64,000 nt of DNA from Liolophura sinensis (lineage: Eukaryota > Mollusca > Polyplacophora > Chitonida > Chitonidae): contig NC_088305.1 in the NCBI RefSeq assembly GCF_032854445.1, positions 8,293,717-8,357,716 of the forward strand. The letters run 5' to 3'. Below are positions 28,171 through 41,696 of this stretch, piece by piece (the stretch's first letter is position 1; every line of letters begins with the position of its first letter). Under the pieces are notes generated by a model. The model saw only the letters and a program-made list of their open reading frames with translations, ran no database searches and had not been told where the DNA came from. The translations under genes were made by a program, and so were the position numbers.

Positions 28171-30231
28171 TCTGCTTGCTCAAACCGGATTCGTGGGCTG
28201 TTTTGACAGCTATTAGCGTCATCACCGCATGCTGCTTTTCCCAACTGATGTTAAGAAAACTGTAATTTAAAGCCTTTTTTACGTCATAAGAGAAAATATG
28301 CGAAGTTTTTTTCTACTTGTAACTGTTAAGACATATCCTAACTTAAATGTTGAGAAATTAACAAACCGTTTTGTGTATCGTTTAAAAGAGCTGATTAGTG
28401 AAGTTGTACTCTATTGAACACTAAATAATATTGGTATCGCACACAGGGAGGTCAAGCGTATTTCCTGTCTCAGACAGGGTGTGAAGTTGACCATAATAAA
28501 CTCCAGGCTATTCAACCTGTGATAAAATCTTAACTGAGGGTATGTTTCGCAGAGATCAACCTGTCCTTTTTGTCTTCAAAAGTAGTCATCATACAAAAAT
28601 TCTCCCTCTCAAAGATAGATTGAGAAACAAATCTGATAAATGCTGTATACGTTTACAGTGTCACATGACATAGGCATGCAATTTTTTATAACAGCACATC
28701 TCTTGTATAATTACGTTGTCGTCTGTTTTACAATTTAAGGTAACGTCACTGGAAACCATTTCCGTTGTGACGCTGAACATACGTGATAGCAAATATCTAT
28801 ACTAGTATGTGGCGATGTTTTCAGCCGAAAATATTTAAATTATGTAGGCGGTCTTACTTTCAGTTCAAAAAAGCACAACTCTGAAAAGAAGATCATAACA
28901 TGTATGGTCCCATATAACAAGATAACAAGATACAATGTTAAATGGAGGGAAAGAGCGAAGTTCGGCAAAAGAGAACGTGATGTTTCTGTTGCAATTGGTG
29001 ACACGTATATATGACACGGTCAACTGACCGACCCCATATTCTGCCTTCATTCTGCAAGATTTAAGAATGTATTGGTTAAAGTGTTTGTGCTTTTTGTCTT
29101 ACGTCAATAACAGTGATAATACGGAGAAGAAATAGATTGACTGAAATATTCCATGAAAAACGGCGTTCAACTGACAACACTTAAATAACTTTACATCTTA
29201 TAATACTGCATACAGCATCTACAGCTATAACGGTATTTCCCCACTATATTGTTGGCCGCTGACGTATGATTGAAAGAGTACGGCGAAAAACATCAGTTAA
29301 ATAAAATATTAAATCGACGGTTACAATTGTCTTAAAGCGGTGACATGGATCTTAACTGACACAGAGACGAAACACTATATATCAAGACTGCTGGAAGACT
29401 TGAATCGCAGTGGAATTTTGTAATGTAAACCTCAGATACGCCTTGATCAAAACCCGTATACAGTGCACTGGGACTAAACGTATCCCCTGTCTTCAGGATC
29501 CGGGTTAAGCGAAACCAGATATACACGTTAACGGACTCGACGTAAGTCTACACCAAATGAAGGAGTCGGATTAAGCCAGATTACATCAATACATTCACGT
29601 ATACATAACAAAACTCTCACAGCAAGGTCGACGATGAAATCTCAAACCCAGTGTTTTTGCAGGACGGAGTGTAAAATTTCTTGAGACGTAACGTGAACTG
29701 ATTTATGGTCATGTGGACTTTAGAGCATACACTAGAAGAACGCTTAAAATGAGGGTCACATGTGTTTGCCATGTGTGTGACATGTGTGATGTATTAGGGA
29801 CCAGCACAAACTTTTTTACCTATATAAACTGACCAGTATGTTTTTGTATATATGTTACAGTGGCTTTGAATTTAAATCGCATGAGAATTTGTAGAACAGA
29901 GAGCAATTTTACTGCAATTTTAGAATTTTGCGAAGTAAAATATCCCCTGGTCAGAGAAAAATTAGTCAACTAAACGAATGTTTAAAAATTCTAAGATTAC
30001 TCCAATTGTAACTGTTAAGATTTACTGTTGTATTTGGTTTTGGTGGGTTTGTTTTTCTATATATTCCAGATGTGTACAGATTGTTCTGTAATCTGCTGAA
30101 GTCATTATTTCGTGCGGATAATTTCGTGTTCAGACTAGTATTCCTTCATTGTATTGGATTGTCTCACATTATTGTGGACAGATCATATTTAATTGCTCCG
30201 AGGCTAGTTTTTAATTATTTTCTACATGTAG

Positions 30232-30592
30232 AACCACCTTCACGTGTGGAATGGTCATTCTAATTTTTTTACGAAAAAAACGTAGAACCACCTAGTGCCA
30301 CATAGGCACTTTAGAACTGCTTCCTCATGGGGATTGATCATTCTAATATGTTATGTAAATAATGCACAATTACCTCCATGCTGGAGCTGGTCATTGTTTT
30401 AGACCAAATAGGCACTGTAAAACCTCCTTCATGTAGGGACTGGTCATTCTTATGTAAAATATGTAAAATATTTTTATGTAAATACAACAGCATCACCTCC
30501 ACACAGGGGCCAGTAATTCTTATAATGGCCATTCTTATTGCTTATACATGTGTTACAAATCGACGCTGGGGCTGGTCATTGTTATAGCCCAT
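30232..30592. repeat. Diverged minisatellite, unit 2
   Basis: Counterpart of 13580-13940 with the same number of units. Confidence 0.5.
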
Positions 30593-30961
30593 AAATATAT
30601 ATACCACCATATGACTGATTTAAAAAACAGAAAATGAGCCTCGTGCATATGTGACAAAATTCATAAATGATTTGTTTGCCAGTTATTTTCAGTCAAAAAT
30701 TGTCCAGCCTCCAGCCAAACTTTAAATAGATTAATATACATATAATTTTAATGGTGTAAAATTTTGAAAAAAAATATAACGTTGCATAAAAGCGTAGTAT
30801 CTTTGTTGTGTCTTTACATTCCTGGGCAATAGGACCCTGGTGTGTGAATAAAGCTGCTGATTTTGTCAACATATGCATACACTGTATATATGATCCACAC
30901 TGCAGAGGTCTTCACAAACAGATGTGTACAGATTATAGACAAATGTTTGCAGGAGGCACCC

Positions 30962-31017
30962 TCCTAATGTATAAGTGAAATATTCTTGAGGACGGCTTGA
31001 AACACCAATCATATAAA
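30962..31017 (+). repeat. MetaSINE 3'-core fragment, unit 2
   Basis: Counterpart of 14310-14365. Confidence 0.55.
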
Positions 31018-31138
31018 AACGTTTTCCGTTACTCACATTCAATGTGTGACACACTGAGTTTGGAGGAAATTTCGAGAAAATTCAAGTAGACAGAATAAAA
31101 CTGAATTTATTGCACCTTATTATTTGACATTATCTTAT

Positions 31139-31264
31139 TAGTGTTTTACACCGTACTCAAGAATATTTCACTAATGGTGGCAGGAAACTGGGCAGAGCCC
31201 GGGGGAAGCCCTCGACCATGCGCACCTGCGACCACGTACGACCAGAGAGAAAACCAGCATGAGC
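31139..31264 (-). repeat. MetaSINE fragment, unit 2
   Basis: Counterpart of 14487-14612. Confidence 0.65.
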
Positions 31265-31528
31265 AAATAGAAACGGATATAAAACTGATGTCTTCCATGC
31301 TGAATAATTTTTACGCACAAATTTCAAACTACCAAAAGTAATTATGGATATATTAAGCTTCTTACACAGATGAACCGCCCACCATATGCTGCATTATTAT
31401 ATGGCGAATTTAGCATTGTTAAAGGACACATGAAAAAAATGTTACATCTTTTAATAACCCCTCTATTTTCTACATATGTTTCGTCGATAGTTGAAAAATT
31501 TCGGAAAAAACGTCATTGACGAACTTAC

Positions 31529-31687
31529 CAAGAACGCGAGGACAGTTTTGCGTACACCCACCCAACCCAACGCCCATTCGGATTCTTTTTCCACACATAG
31601 TTGTTTGATAGTTATCATTGTTTACCTCTGCACTGACCTCTGGGCCATTAAGAAAACTGCAGTGTAAAGCCAATTTTAGTTCCCAAA
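31529..31687 (-). other. Candidate upstream first exon, unit 2
   Basis: Same TATA-to-donor arrangement as 14877-15035; donor CTTG|GTAAGTTC. Possible alternative 5' exon of gene 2. Confidence 0.3.
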
Positions 31688-31713
31688 GAAGAAAGCTGTT
31701 GCGCTCTTTTGTA

Positions 31714-31721
31714 CTTTTATA
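31714..31721 (-). promoter_or_regulatory. TATA box of candidate upstream first exon, unit 2
   Basis: TATAAAAG, unchanged from unit 1. Confidence 0.35.
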
Positions 31722-32816
31722 TCTTACGACGCAACCCAAGCTGCATACTGAGAGATAAAAACCAACCGTTTCGCAGAAACCTTAATAGGCCTACTGCCTA
31801 TATACATATAATGCATACCCTACTTAACAAAGTGCTGAAACGAAAGACAGGAAAGGAACTGCTTCCAAATTTCAGGAGCCATAGGAAAACATATCGGCTT
31901 AAAAAAACGGAAATCAAACTTATACCAAAAAATTAGATTCCGCTATAAGTATGTCTGAAATACATTTGACAATAATGAGGTGGTTACTAACGACAGTTCG
32001 GTTGCCTTCGGCATAACCAGGAGAAAAAGCAGGAATTGCCACAGTTTTACTACTGTCAGCATGTGTACAAATTGCGCGCGTTAAATCTATACTACACCTA
32101 CACAGTTGGGAGACACGTGCAGGTTAGCTTCGGTGCAGATGATTTGTACCTTGTTCAGGCATCGACTTCTGTGATCGGTTGATCCTTAGCATTCATAAAA
32201 AATAAACCAAGCGTTAATAAACCAAACACTCCATAGCGCACATTATAATATAAACACCCATTTTATACAAAAAAATAATAACAGTAAAAGCGCGATTTGA
32301 GGGTATTTTGTTTTGATGTTGGCGGCAACCAGTCCCAGTGTGGAGCAGTCACATTCCATGCTGGTTGGAGTAGTACACAAACTTTTAGCCACTTGAGTCC
32401 ATGCTGAGGTATGTGGACGAGGTCATGGTCCCATATTTTCAGAAACCAAGGAAAGTCCTAAAGTTACGACCCACACAAAAATGCCTGGACATTTTTCACC
32501 TCGCCTGTATAAAGGAGAGGAGTCGCTTATGTCGAACCCTGAGCGTCGGCGTCGAATAACAGAGAGTGCAATTTTAAACAAAGTGTTAGGGTGGTATCTG
32601 TTAAACCACTGCAGATATTGGGGTCAGGGTTTGCACACATGTAGGACACAATAGCACGAGGGGGATATTAAATCGTTGATTGGGTTCGTGGATTTTGAAT
32701 ACCGTGAATTACTGAATTTCTGACTTAGTATATAGTGTATATTAGAATCACTGTTAGACAAAAATGTTAGAGTTGGTATCTTAACAGGTATTGTATGTAT
32801 TGACCTGAGGCTTTAC

Positions 32817-33092
32817 ATGCATATAAAGCACAGTGAGGCAATGGAGGTTGGTCCATCGCTCCAATTTCAAGTTGCTGCATTTAAGGCGCGCCAGGGAGAA
32901 AATTTACTGGCAAAACTGATGCGGAACAATATTTATGTTCCAGCGTGTTACACTGACAAACTGCAACCTCTAAATTTGTCCGTGAACAAACAATTTAAAG
33001 GCCAACCGAAGAGCAGTTTCCAAGGCTGGAACGCTGGAAGAGAGAACTCACGTGGACACCGAGACTTAAGCCCATACATAATAGGCGGCTGA
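32817..33092 (+). pseudogene. Relic of a pogo/Tigger-type DDE transposase, unit 2
   Basis: Counterpart of 16165-16440 with three residue differences; contains TDKLQPLNLSVNKQFKG. Confidence 0.6.
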
Positions 33093-34952
33093 TGAAGGCA
33101 TATATTTAAGTAAATGTAAATACTAGACAGGGTATGTTGTAATATATTGTCTGTACATGTATTTCTTAAACATTAGTAATTTGAAACTCCAAACAAGGCA
33201 GGTCATTTAATCTTGTTCTTTCTTCGCCCGCTTTACCTTTGTAGCGCAAAGATTTTATGCCCTGCTAGATTGTATACTCGCTGGTTGTTTATATCCAGAA
33301 AATTTGGCCACTGTCTTCAACTGGAATATCCCCCAACCATTTGTAAATATGGTTTGTGTTTGCTGTGTTTTAGAGGCACCATGGATATTCCAATCTTACC
33401 TTGCGAGATTATCCTAAAATCGATTTGACAAAAGTTAATCCACTTCCCAACCCACTGCTCGGGATCCAGCTTTGGAAGCATTATACATTATATGCAACCC
33501 ACAGCTACCAGTGTTCTCTTTATCTACATGTGTGTCATATAACTCCCAGTTAACATTAGAAGGACAAATGCGACAGTCCGTCGTCGTCATGGAGACGAAG
33601 TGTTATTCCCTTCGCTCATTACGCCGTCATTAATGTACAAACAATATTACTTTCCTAAACATGAGAGCGGTATTAGATTGTCAGGACCGGCAGATAACAA
33701 CAGGTGGTTATCTCCCTTAGCACCTATATGTATAATGAGAGCTTTAATTGTGTTCGACCACTTTGGCCTGCAGTCTAGATAAATTTCTTTAAGCATTTAA
33801 CAGGCATATGTTGGCTGTAAGATACTTGATACTCCAAAAAAATAAGAACCGTTATTTCAAGCTCTTATTTGAGAAAACATGATTTCCAAGCACTTTCTTC
33901 ATCTGGAATCACATCTAAAATCAAGAAGTTTAGAGGCCTCGAACGAACCCTGTCGCTCCGACTAGAGATGGTACATATTCTATATTCAGAAATCAGTGGC
34001 AACAGCCCTTTGCCAGGTGGAAACTGTAGATCGGGTGTATCCACTGTGTACCTGGATGACAACCTGAATTTGTATCATACCACCTGTCTGCCTCCTGATA
34101 CTCAGACGGCGAAGATGCTGCCATTCCTCGTGCATGATAGCTCCCAGTTAGGCCAGATCATGAACATGTTGGTCCATTGTTACCACACGACGACCACATG
34201 GCCCAGTTGACGTAAAGCGATAGCAAATGACATTTTTATTGCGTAATTTCAGCCATTGCTTCAACACTGCTCACTCCAGAACTATACTTGTAAAGCCATT
34301 GTTTCACATTAGAACCAGTGATGACTGAAATGCATGTGTGTTATTATTAAAACATGAATTCTAATCATTTTTGACGCCGAAGGGTCACACGATTCACAAC
34401 CAATCAAATTTTACACTCTTCTGATACAAAAAAACATTAATCCACAAAATCGCCACAGTGACAACCACGGGAGTACTTAATTGCTTTTACTTTTAATTAA
34501 ACTCCTTGCGTCTATGTCGAGACAGTCAGTACAACCGTTCGCTTTGAGCATTACCAAGGAATCTCGGGCCCACACACCCTAGGAAATGAGCGATCGAAAA
34601 TGTGCTTGAGATAATTCGACAGACGATACAATAAGAAACACAACTGTCTGCAAACTTAGATCCGTGGAGAGAAATTTAATAATTCATTTTTTTTTTGTGA
34701 CAACCTGCCACGGCAGTGGAAATAGGTTTTTACATGAAGCACACTGTGATGTTGGATTGGGGCCATCCTTGGCGGGACAACATTTTTGCCAAATCTAACA
34801 TCAGAACAGCCTCGGGCTAGGGAGAGTGACAGCAGTTTTGTGGCATGGACTTGCCCTGAGACAAGAAGACACAGTACATATACACACACTTAATGACTCC
34901 TCGTCATATTATTCGAAACATTGTTGAGTAAGACGTAAAGCGCCAAGCGTAA

Positions 34953-34997
34953 TACATACATACATACCTACATACATACATGCATACATACACACAT
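34953..34997. repeat. CATA microsatellite, unit 2
   Basis: Counterpart of 18301-18345, same length. Confidence 0.85.
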
Positions 34998-36236
34998 TTG
35001 TTTTTTTGTTATTATTTGTTTCTTTCTTTTTCAAGTATATGTGTTCAATAGTGGAAATTATTTTCAATTAGCTGTTTTTTCCGTAAATTCACTAGGTTTG
35101 GAAGTTGTGTCGTGTTGTTGTGTTTCGGGTTGTTATTGTCGGACGAATCTGTGTGCTAGTCGCACGTGGAACGATCTTCATTGCCCTGCCATCCCGATGT
35201 ATGATATATCTCTACTTAATTTAAAACTAATTCTTGTAATAAATTTATAGTTGCACTGTAACTGCACTACGTACGGCAGGCTTCTGGCGTCTTATCTCCG
35301 GCCTTGACTCGTCCCAAGGCTAATCTATGTGTCGGCTAGTTAACAGTAACGGTTTGTCAATTATTCTTCTCTGATCCACTAGCGAGGAGAAGGACAAAAG
35401 GTGACAGTGCTGTAGCAAGCACTAGAAGAGCTTAAATAGGAGTACAATTTTGTACAATGTTGTATAAAGCTATTCGACTAATTCCCAACATACAGGACTA
35501 ATACAGGATTGAATGACTATGGCTTAACGCCAGGTCGGCCAAGACACACAGTGGCGAGAACACCAGGAAGCAGTGAATTGTTTTTGATCAGACAATATTC
35601 AAAAATGAACTAAACACAGACGGACATGTTAAAAGACCAGCTAAAAGAACTAAAATTTAGTTAAAACCCGAAAACCATAATATTTTTATGACATATATAT
35701 ACACGTTAAGTAATGACAGCATCGCCAGACAATAAAGTCCACACAGTTAACAAGGGTATGTTTACTGCTGTGTTCAGGAGCACTAACACCAGTGGAAATA
35801 CAGTTTTGTGTTAAGAGAGAATACCCAAAAACTACTCAAAACTACTCGATCTATATGCCACATTATTAAAGACTTAGACCATAGAGAATAAAACTAGAGC
35901 GAAGACAACAGTGCGATAGGAGCAAATGGTCTCAAATTGGTGATAAAAAACGGACGGTCAATTTCCCTCAGTTAAAAAAGTTTTTATTCTGTTTATGCCA
36001 ATGATTAAATAGTAGCAAATTTCTATAGTCCAAAAATGTGGGCTGTGTGGGAAACAGTAAAAGTGTGCTTTACTGGTGTGACGGGAAGTTATGGATATAC
36101 TCCTCTGCTTGTTAAACGACAGATGTGACGCCACGCTTTGCCTGAGCAGTTTATTATTTCTCGAGAATCCACAATTTGGTGTTAGCAGTTTTAGTGGTGA
36201 AAACATGCGCCACTTTAGTGCTCCTTCGTGCGGTGT

Positions 36237-36322
36237 ACGGTAGAGCGGAATTCGAACCCACGAACACAAGGCTCTAAATCATTCCTTTACTTCAGTGAGC
36301 TCTCCGCTATCGCCATGCAACC
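36237..36322 (-). repeat. tRNA-derived SINE head (non-Meta type), unit 3
   Basis: A box TGGCGATAGCGG and B box GGTTCGAATTC on the minus strand, as in 19570-19655. Confidence 0.45.
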
Positions 36323-36963
36323 TTCTCCTTTTAGCCGACTTTATAACGTTTGTTATGTCGTCCATTCTTTTTCTAACCGGATTCGATTCCACTTGAGATT
36401 TGAAAGAACTTCATCTCCGAGCGAGGGAAACTGGTATTCTTTTAGACATGGCTGGATTTGCGCATCTACAGGCTTTGGCTCACAAAATTTACGCCGCCTT
36501 ATACCAATGATCTCAACTGTGTACCAACATGACAAGCTGGAGGCACAACAATCACGCTGCTTCACATGCAAGATATCTTGCATTTATTTTATACGAAGGG
36601 TGTCCGTTTAAAGATATTCCACAGAAATCTGGCTAACCCCATTCTCCAAGTGTTTGTATTGTTATGCACATACATAAACTGTCAGTTCTTGAAAAAATAA
36701 TGTGTAATTATTGCACTGGTCTATGGTGTCGTGTAAGTAGGAGAAAACACTAGTAACTGTAGGCTTTTGAAAAAGAATGAACTCCAAGCTCGCGCCTTGT
36801 TTAGTGTGTTTCAAAAATCTACAATTACGAGTGATATCTCCACTACAGAAACAACGGATGTTTTGTAAATAGTTCCTTCTCAAAAGCTTCAATAATTTTG
36901 TGTTTTCTCCTCTAAATATTAAAATAGTTGGCAAATGATAAAATATGACATGAATCATATTCA

Positions 36964-36969
36964 TTTATT
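36964..36969 (-). terminator. Poly(A) signal of FReD gene 3
   Basis: AATAAA on the minus strand at the conserved place downstream of exon 5. Confidence 0.45.
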
Positions 36970-37097
36970 AAATAGTTTTAGTTTTAAAATATTTTGAAGG
37001 GTTAAAAACAGAAAGAAAAATAAAAAAAAAAAGAAAGATCAAGTGAAAGTTCAAAGGAACAATTACCACGAACTTTTGATCTGTCTTCGCCTATAAT

Positions 37098-37387
37098 TTA
37101 TAAACAATCACGAGTATCGTCTATTTTGTGGATTTTCACCGGGCGTATCTTCATCTCGCTGAACTGAAGAGGGAGATATTTAGACGACCATTGGTGCCAC
37201 GTTACTGATGAAGTATTTACTGTGGACTTCTCCTTCACATGAACATACAGCCCATTCAGATTACTGTGATGGCAACTATTGTACCACCAGGCCCCATGAT
37301 ATGTCGCAGCACAATTCGCTTTGTAGTAGTCCTTATCTCGGTCATATGTGGAAAACTCCAAGCCATTTTGGTGATCCATTGAGTCAC
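37098..37387 (-). pseudogene. FReD gene 3 exon 5 with stop-loss extension
   Basis: 290 coding bases. The usual TAA after PVKIH is changed, so the frame runs nine residues further (KIDDTRDCL) to the next TAA at 37098-37100, adding an unpaired cysteine. Confidence 0.85.
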
Positions 37388-38424
37388 CTGAGAGAACAAA
37401 GAAAAAATGACTCTAAATCTGTAGACACATAGACTATTGCACAGCTCATATTGACTGGATTTATTCATTTGATTCGTGTTTACTGTGAGAAGGATCTGGT
37501 CGATAAGTCCAAAAGAAAAAGTTAGTCACCAGCGACTATCCAGACTCGCCTTTACCCGCAAAATTGGGTGACCAAAATTAAAGGGTCGAAGCGGCCATAT
37601 AAGTTAGCATCAAATTTTCTTTAGTCACCAGTATACGGTCAAAGTAACGTGTTAGAAAGATCCTTGCAGTAAGGTAAAAAATAAGAAAAAAGAGGTTTTT
37701 TTTGTGTTTGTTTGTTTTCTTTTGGGGGGGGGGGGATGAAATCAATTAAAACTTACTTAGTCGCAATTCTTTCCTCACTCGAATAAACAGGGCCAAAGCC
37801 AGCATTGTTACCAAAATTATATTGGTTGTTCTGACATCTGATATAATACTGGCTCATGGTTACCTTCACCACAAATGTCTTAATACAGACCTTGTAGTGC
37901 TGTATGTGGTCAGGGTATCACAAGTGATACTGACACACGTACAGTGTATATCACATGATGTGATCAAACATAAAAACACCAAAGATGACCAGAACTGATC
38001 AATATATTGATATGTTGGGAATGAATGGCGAGCATGCATAGGTCTACATATTTTGATTTAAAAAATGATTGGCCTATATAATGCCTAATACATGTATTCG
38101 TGATATCTATAAACCGGTCATACATTGGCCTATTGCCGTTCCCCAAATTCAGACCCATTGTTTGAGTATGCCTACTAAGGGTGTCGGCCAATCTTTTTCA
38201 CCACGAATATTTGACGCTTATAAGTTTGGTCGCTTCTCTTCCACCTTTCGCCCAGAGTTTTCCCACCATCATTCCTACAGTCACCAACTGATGAGCTTTT
38301 AATCACATTTAGTTGCAAATTTTTAGGGCAAATATTTGCCTGATTTTAGTTGATATGTTTATTTTTTTAATTTATTTTCTAAGACTGTGTTTTTTTTTTT
38401 CAGAAAAAATGTCGGTCAACTCAC

Positions 38425-38589
38425 CGGCATTCCCCTTGAATGTGCCCAGTAAGAGTCGGAAGTTGTGAGACTCGTCTGCCACACGGAATCTGCTGTAGGA
38501 AGCGTAACCCGTTCCCAGGGTGTAGCTTCTCATATTCACGAGGAGTTCAAAGTGCGCCTGAGAGGTCAAGAGATGAATCTTTTGCAGGC
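38425..38589 (-). pseudogene. FReD gene 3 exon 4
   Basis: 165 bases, frame and splice sites intact. Confidence 0.88.
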
Positions 38590-39988
38590 CTGGGGAGACA
38601 AAATTGGATGGTTTTGACTGGCTACTGTATATGTGGGAACTACCTCGCTAAGCGCTGTTTGTGGGATGCAGTTCATCGTATTTTATCACTTCGGCATATT
38701 ATGTTACATGGATAATATCGTCATGATATCTGACAGATGTAATCGCAATTCAAGGCAAACTGGTTCAAATAATGATTTCTTATTTGGTATGTATGTTCAC
38801 TGTGGCAGATTTAATCTGCGGCTGTTGTGATCACATTTCACGTTTACACTAAACTGACAGAAATTAGTTTCAGCGGTGTGTTGGTAGGACGGCAACTGGA
38901 AATAAAAGGTTTCAGCGACGTCATCGCAATGGTAGTCAAAAGCCCTTGCGATAAAGATTTCACTTTTAATCTGCAGTTTTAAATAGAGGTAAACTGCATT
39001 CTTATGTTAACTAAGGCTGTTTACAAGAAATTGTTGGTTTATATTACAGCAGGCTAGAATTGAACACTTTGAATGATAGGAATACTCCATGTATCGTAGT
39101 CATTCCCGATTAGAGAATCCCTATTTGATATACAGGTTCATATGTTGAGTCGGTTTCAGCCAACCGATGGCAAACAATAACCAACAGTTCTAGAGTTTCG
39201 CACAAATACCTTAAAGTTTAAAGCTGCCTATGGGTTTGGGTGTGTCAAACTCACTTGTTGATCAGTGAATACTATATAATATATATTACATGTATACCTT
39301 GTTATCTACAACTGATATGGAAGGACGGTAAAAGATATGAATACTGATTTCACTCAGTCGCCTAGAACATACCTTGCGTCTTTCCAACACCGTTGAAAAC
39401 TGTTCACTGCTTCTATTTGAATAATTCCATCCTATTTTCGTACTTTGTATACCTCCTCAGTTCTTTAATGGTTTCTGTTATACGTCGTTTTGGGGAATAT
39501 ACTTGGCGATTATTGACCTGAAACGTCCTTATTGGTTGACGGCTGATACACGAGTGTCTGTTTTGGCTTAATGATTTCTAACGCTACATAAACACTTAGG
39601 ATTATTATTCGACATAATAGTTAATCGTTCTTGAACAGTTGCAATTAAAGTGCGAGTGAGATACCTACAATTGAATTTTACCTAAAAATTATTCACATGT
39701 TTACGTTATAAATGTTGACTGGGATTTCATGCACAGAAAATCGACTCTGTTCCCTGCAACATTGAAAACCAATGACTGCTGAGTCACTTCATGCACCATA
39801 TTTTTCAATATCCCTCCACCATAATACTGACCGTCGTCAAATAAACGATTAGAATAGTATAACCATGGTAAAAATACTTCCCGCCAAAGCCAGTTAACAA
39901 TGAAAAATCTATAATTACTTGATTATGTAGACTTGGTGATATTAAATTGAGTTAAGTAAGATTTAATGCAGGACCTTTGACCTGTTTA

Positions 39989-40108
<120 letters not shown>

Positions 40109-40161
40109 TTAACATCAAGTTTACCATTTTCCAAACACAGACATACTTACTTTATGTCGGT

Positions 40162-40259
40162 GTTTCATTTCACCTATACGACGGCAGTCAAGATTATGTG
40201 GGAACTGGGCAGCGCCCAGCGGATACCCACGAACATCCGCAAGTTGTTGCCAAAGGCAT
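40162..40259 (-). repeat. MetaSINE fragment (intron 2, unit 3)
   Basis: Counterpart of 7185-7282. Confidence 0.6.
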
Positions 40260-40708
40260 AATTAAAATATGAATTATTGATATATTTCCAACCTAAGAAC
40301 ATCGTTCTGCGGTATTTGTATGTGCGTGTTCATGCACTTTTATATGGATGTAGGACTGTTTGACATGTGTTGGTGTTAGGTGGTTTTCAGAAGAGAGTTT
40401 TCTCTTGCAGAATGCTTTAAAATAATGTATTACCTTTTTTAAAACAACAACTTGTTAAAGCGTCATTTCGCATGTCAGAGTAATTTTCGCTTCACAGAAG
40501 CATATGATTATTTATTGGATTTATTACCACACGGTCGACGTCTAACTCAGTTGGTTTGTCAATCCCACGATTTCCAATATCATTCCTTAACGTGACGTGT
40601 ACCACCCTTTTACAGTAGCTGAGCCGATTTTTCTTCATACCTGTTATCTGGATAATTTATTAGCGCAAGCAGTAAGGGGTAGCATAATCTAAGATCGCTT
40701 TGACCTCA

Positions 40709-40915
40709 AATTTATTTATTTACTTGGTGGTTTACGCCGTGTTTAAGAATATTTTGCATATGCGACGGCGGCTATAATTAATTTGAAAGGAAACCGTGCA
40801 GAGCCCGGGGCAGTCACACGACCATCCTCCGGTTGCTGAGAGTCTTTCCTACGTACGTCTGGAGAGGAAGCCAGCATGAGTTAAACTTGAACTCACAGGG
40901 ACCGTATTGATGAGG
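40709..40915 (-). repeat. MetaSINE copy, older (intron 2, unit 3)
   Basis: Counterpart of 7737-7948. Confidence 0.75.
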
Positions 40916-41391
40916 TATTTTTAACCAATGAAACAATCATTTTAGTCGTTTAATGCAAATTTCTTTATTTGTTTTTTTTTTGGACAAAAGTTTGATCTCA
41001 GACGTTGTTAGTTCTTACTGCTCTTGCGACAGGAGTTTTTTTTTTCAGATACTTGTCAAGGTACGAGAGTTTTTCCTTTTCATAATTCCGGTGTTAAATA
41101 TCAAATAAAATACAAAAAATAAGTTAATTTGTTGAAACATTTGTTATTTCTTTTGAATATGTGACTGTATTATAGGCTGTATTATAGATCAAATTATCAC
41201 CACGGACCTTATTAACTTGGTGTTGTTCTGCACTGAGTTATCCACAAATGCACATGACCTGATTGTTTAATTCTGAAACGGCGTTCCACTGTTTAGAATT
41301 GTCTAACAGACGTAGATCTAGGCGTCGTAGCAGACAGTCTCAAACCAATCGTAAATCATGACGAGCGTTACAGGTTTGTCATTTTATTTAT

Positions 41392-41537
41392 TTATTTGAT
41401 TTATTTGATTGGTGTTTTACGCCGTACTCAAGAATATTTCACTTATACGATGGCGGCCAGCATTATAGTGGGTGGAAACCGGGCAGAACCCTGGGGAAAC
41501 CCACGACCATCCGCAGGTTGCTAGAAACCTTTCCACT
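41392..41537 (-). repeat. MetaSINE lacking its tRNA head, fused to exon 2 (unit 3)
   Basis: Tail and Meta-core as in 8443-8590. The sequence stops at GAAACCTTTCCACT, directly before the exon 2 remnant. The missing part includes both pol III boxes. Confidence 0.8.
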
Positions 41538-41542
41538 CCCTG

Positions 41543-41696
41543 CATCCACCTCCCTGCGTCACCATGTCACAGTACACAACGAAGCCTTTTCCCACTCCGA
41601 ACGGAAACACTCGGTACACGCCGCTCTTTGTGTGACTGCATTTCTGTATTACTGTACAATCGGTAGGATATGCGCATTCGAGAAAAGTGGTGTGAT
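41543..41696 (-). pseudogene. FReD gene 3 exon 2, 3' end and donor deleted
   Basis: Matches exon 2 of the other genes up to GGTGGATG, then runs straight into SINE-derived CAGGGAGTGGAAAGG. The last four exon bases and the donor are gone. Encodes DCTVIQKCSHTKSGVYRV and GFVVYCDM. Confidence 0.85.

Larger units (their letters stand above)
28171..36034. other. Intergenic region between FReD genes 2 and 3
   Basis: No complete gene. Near-identical copy of 11500-18840 plus the start of the gene 3 side flank. The parts are listed separately. Confidence 0.6.
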
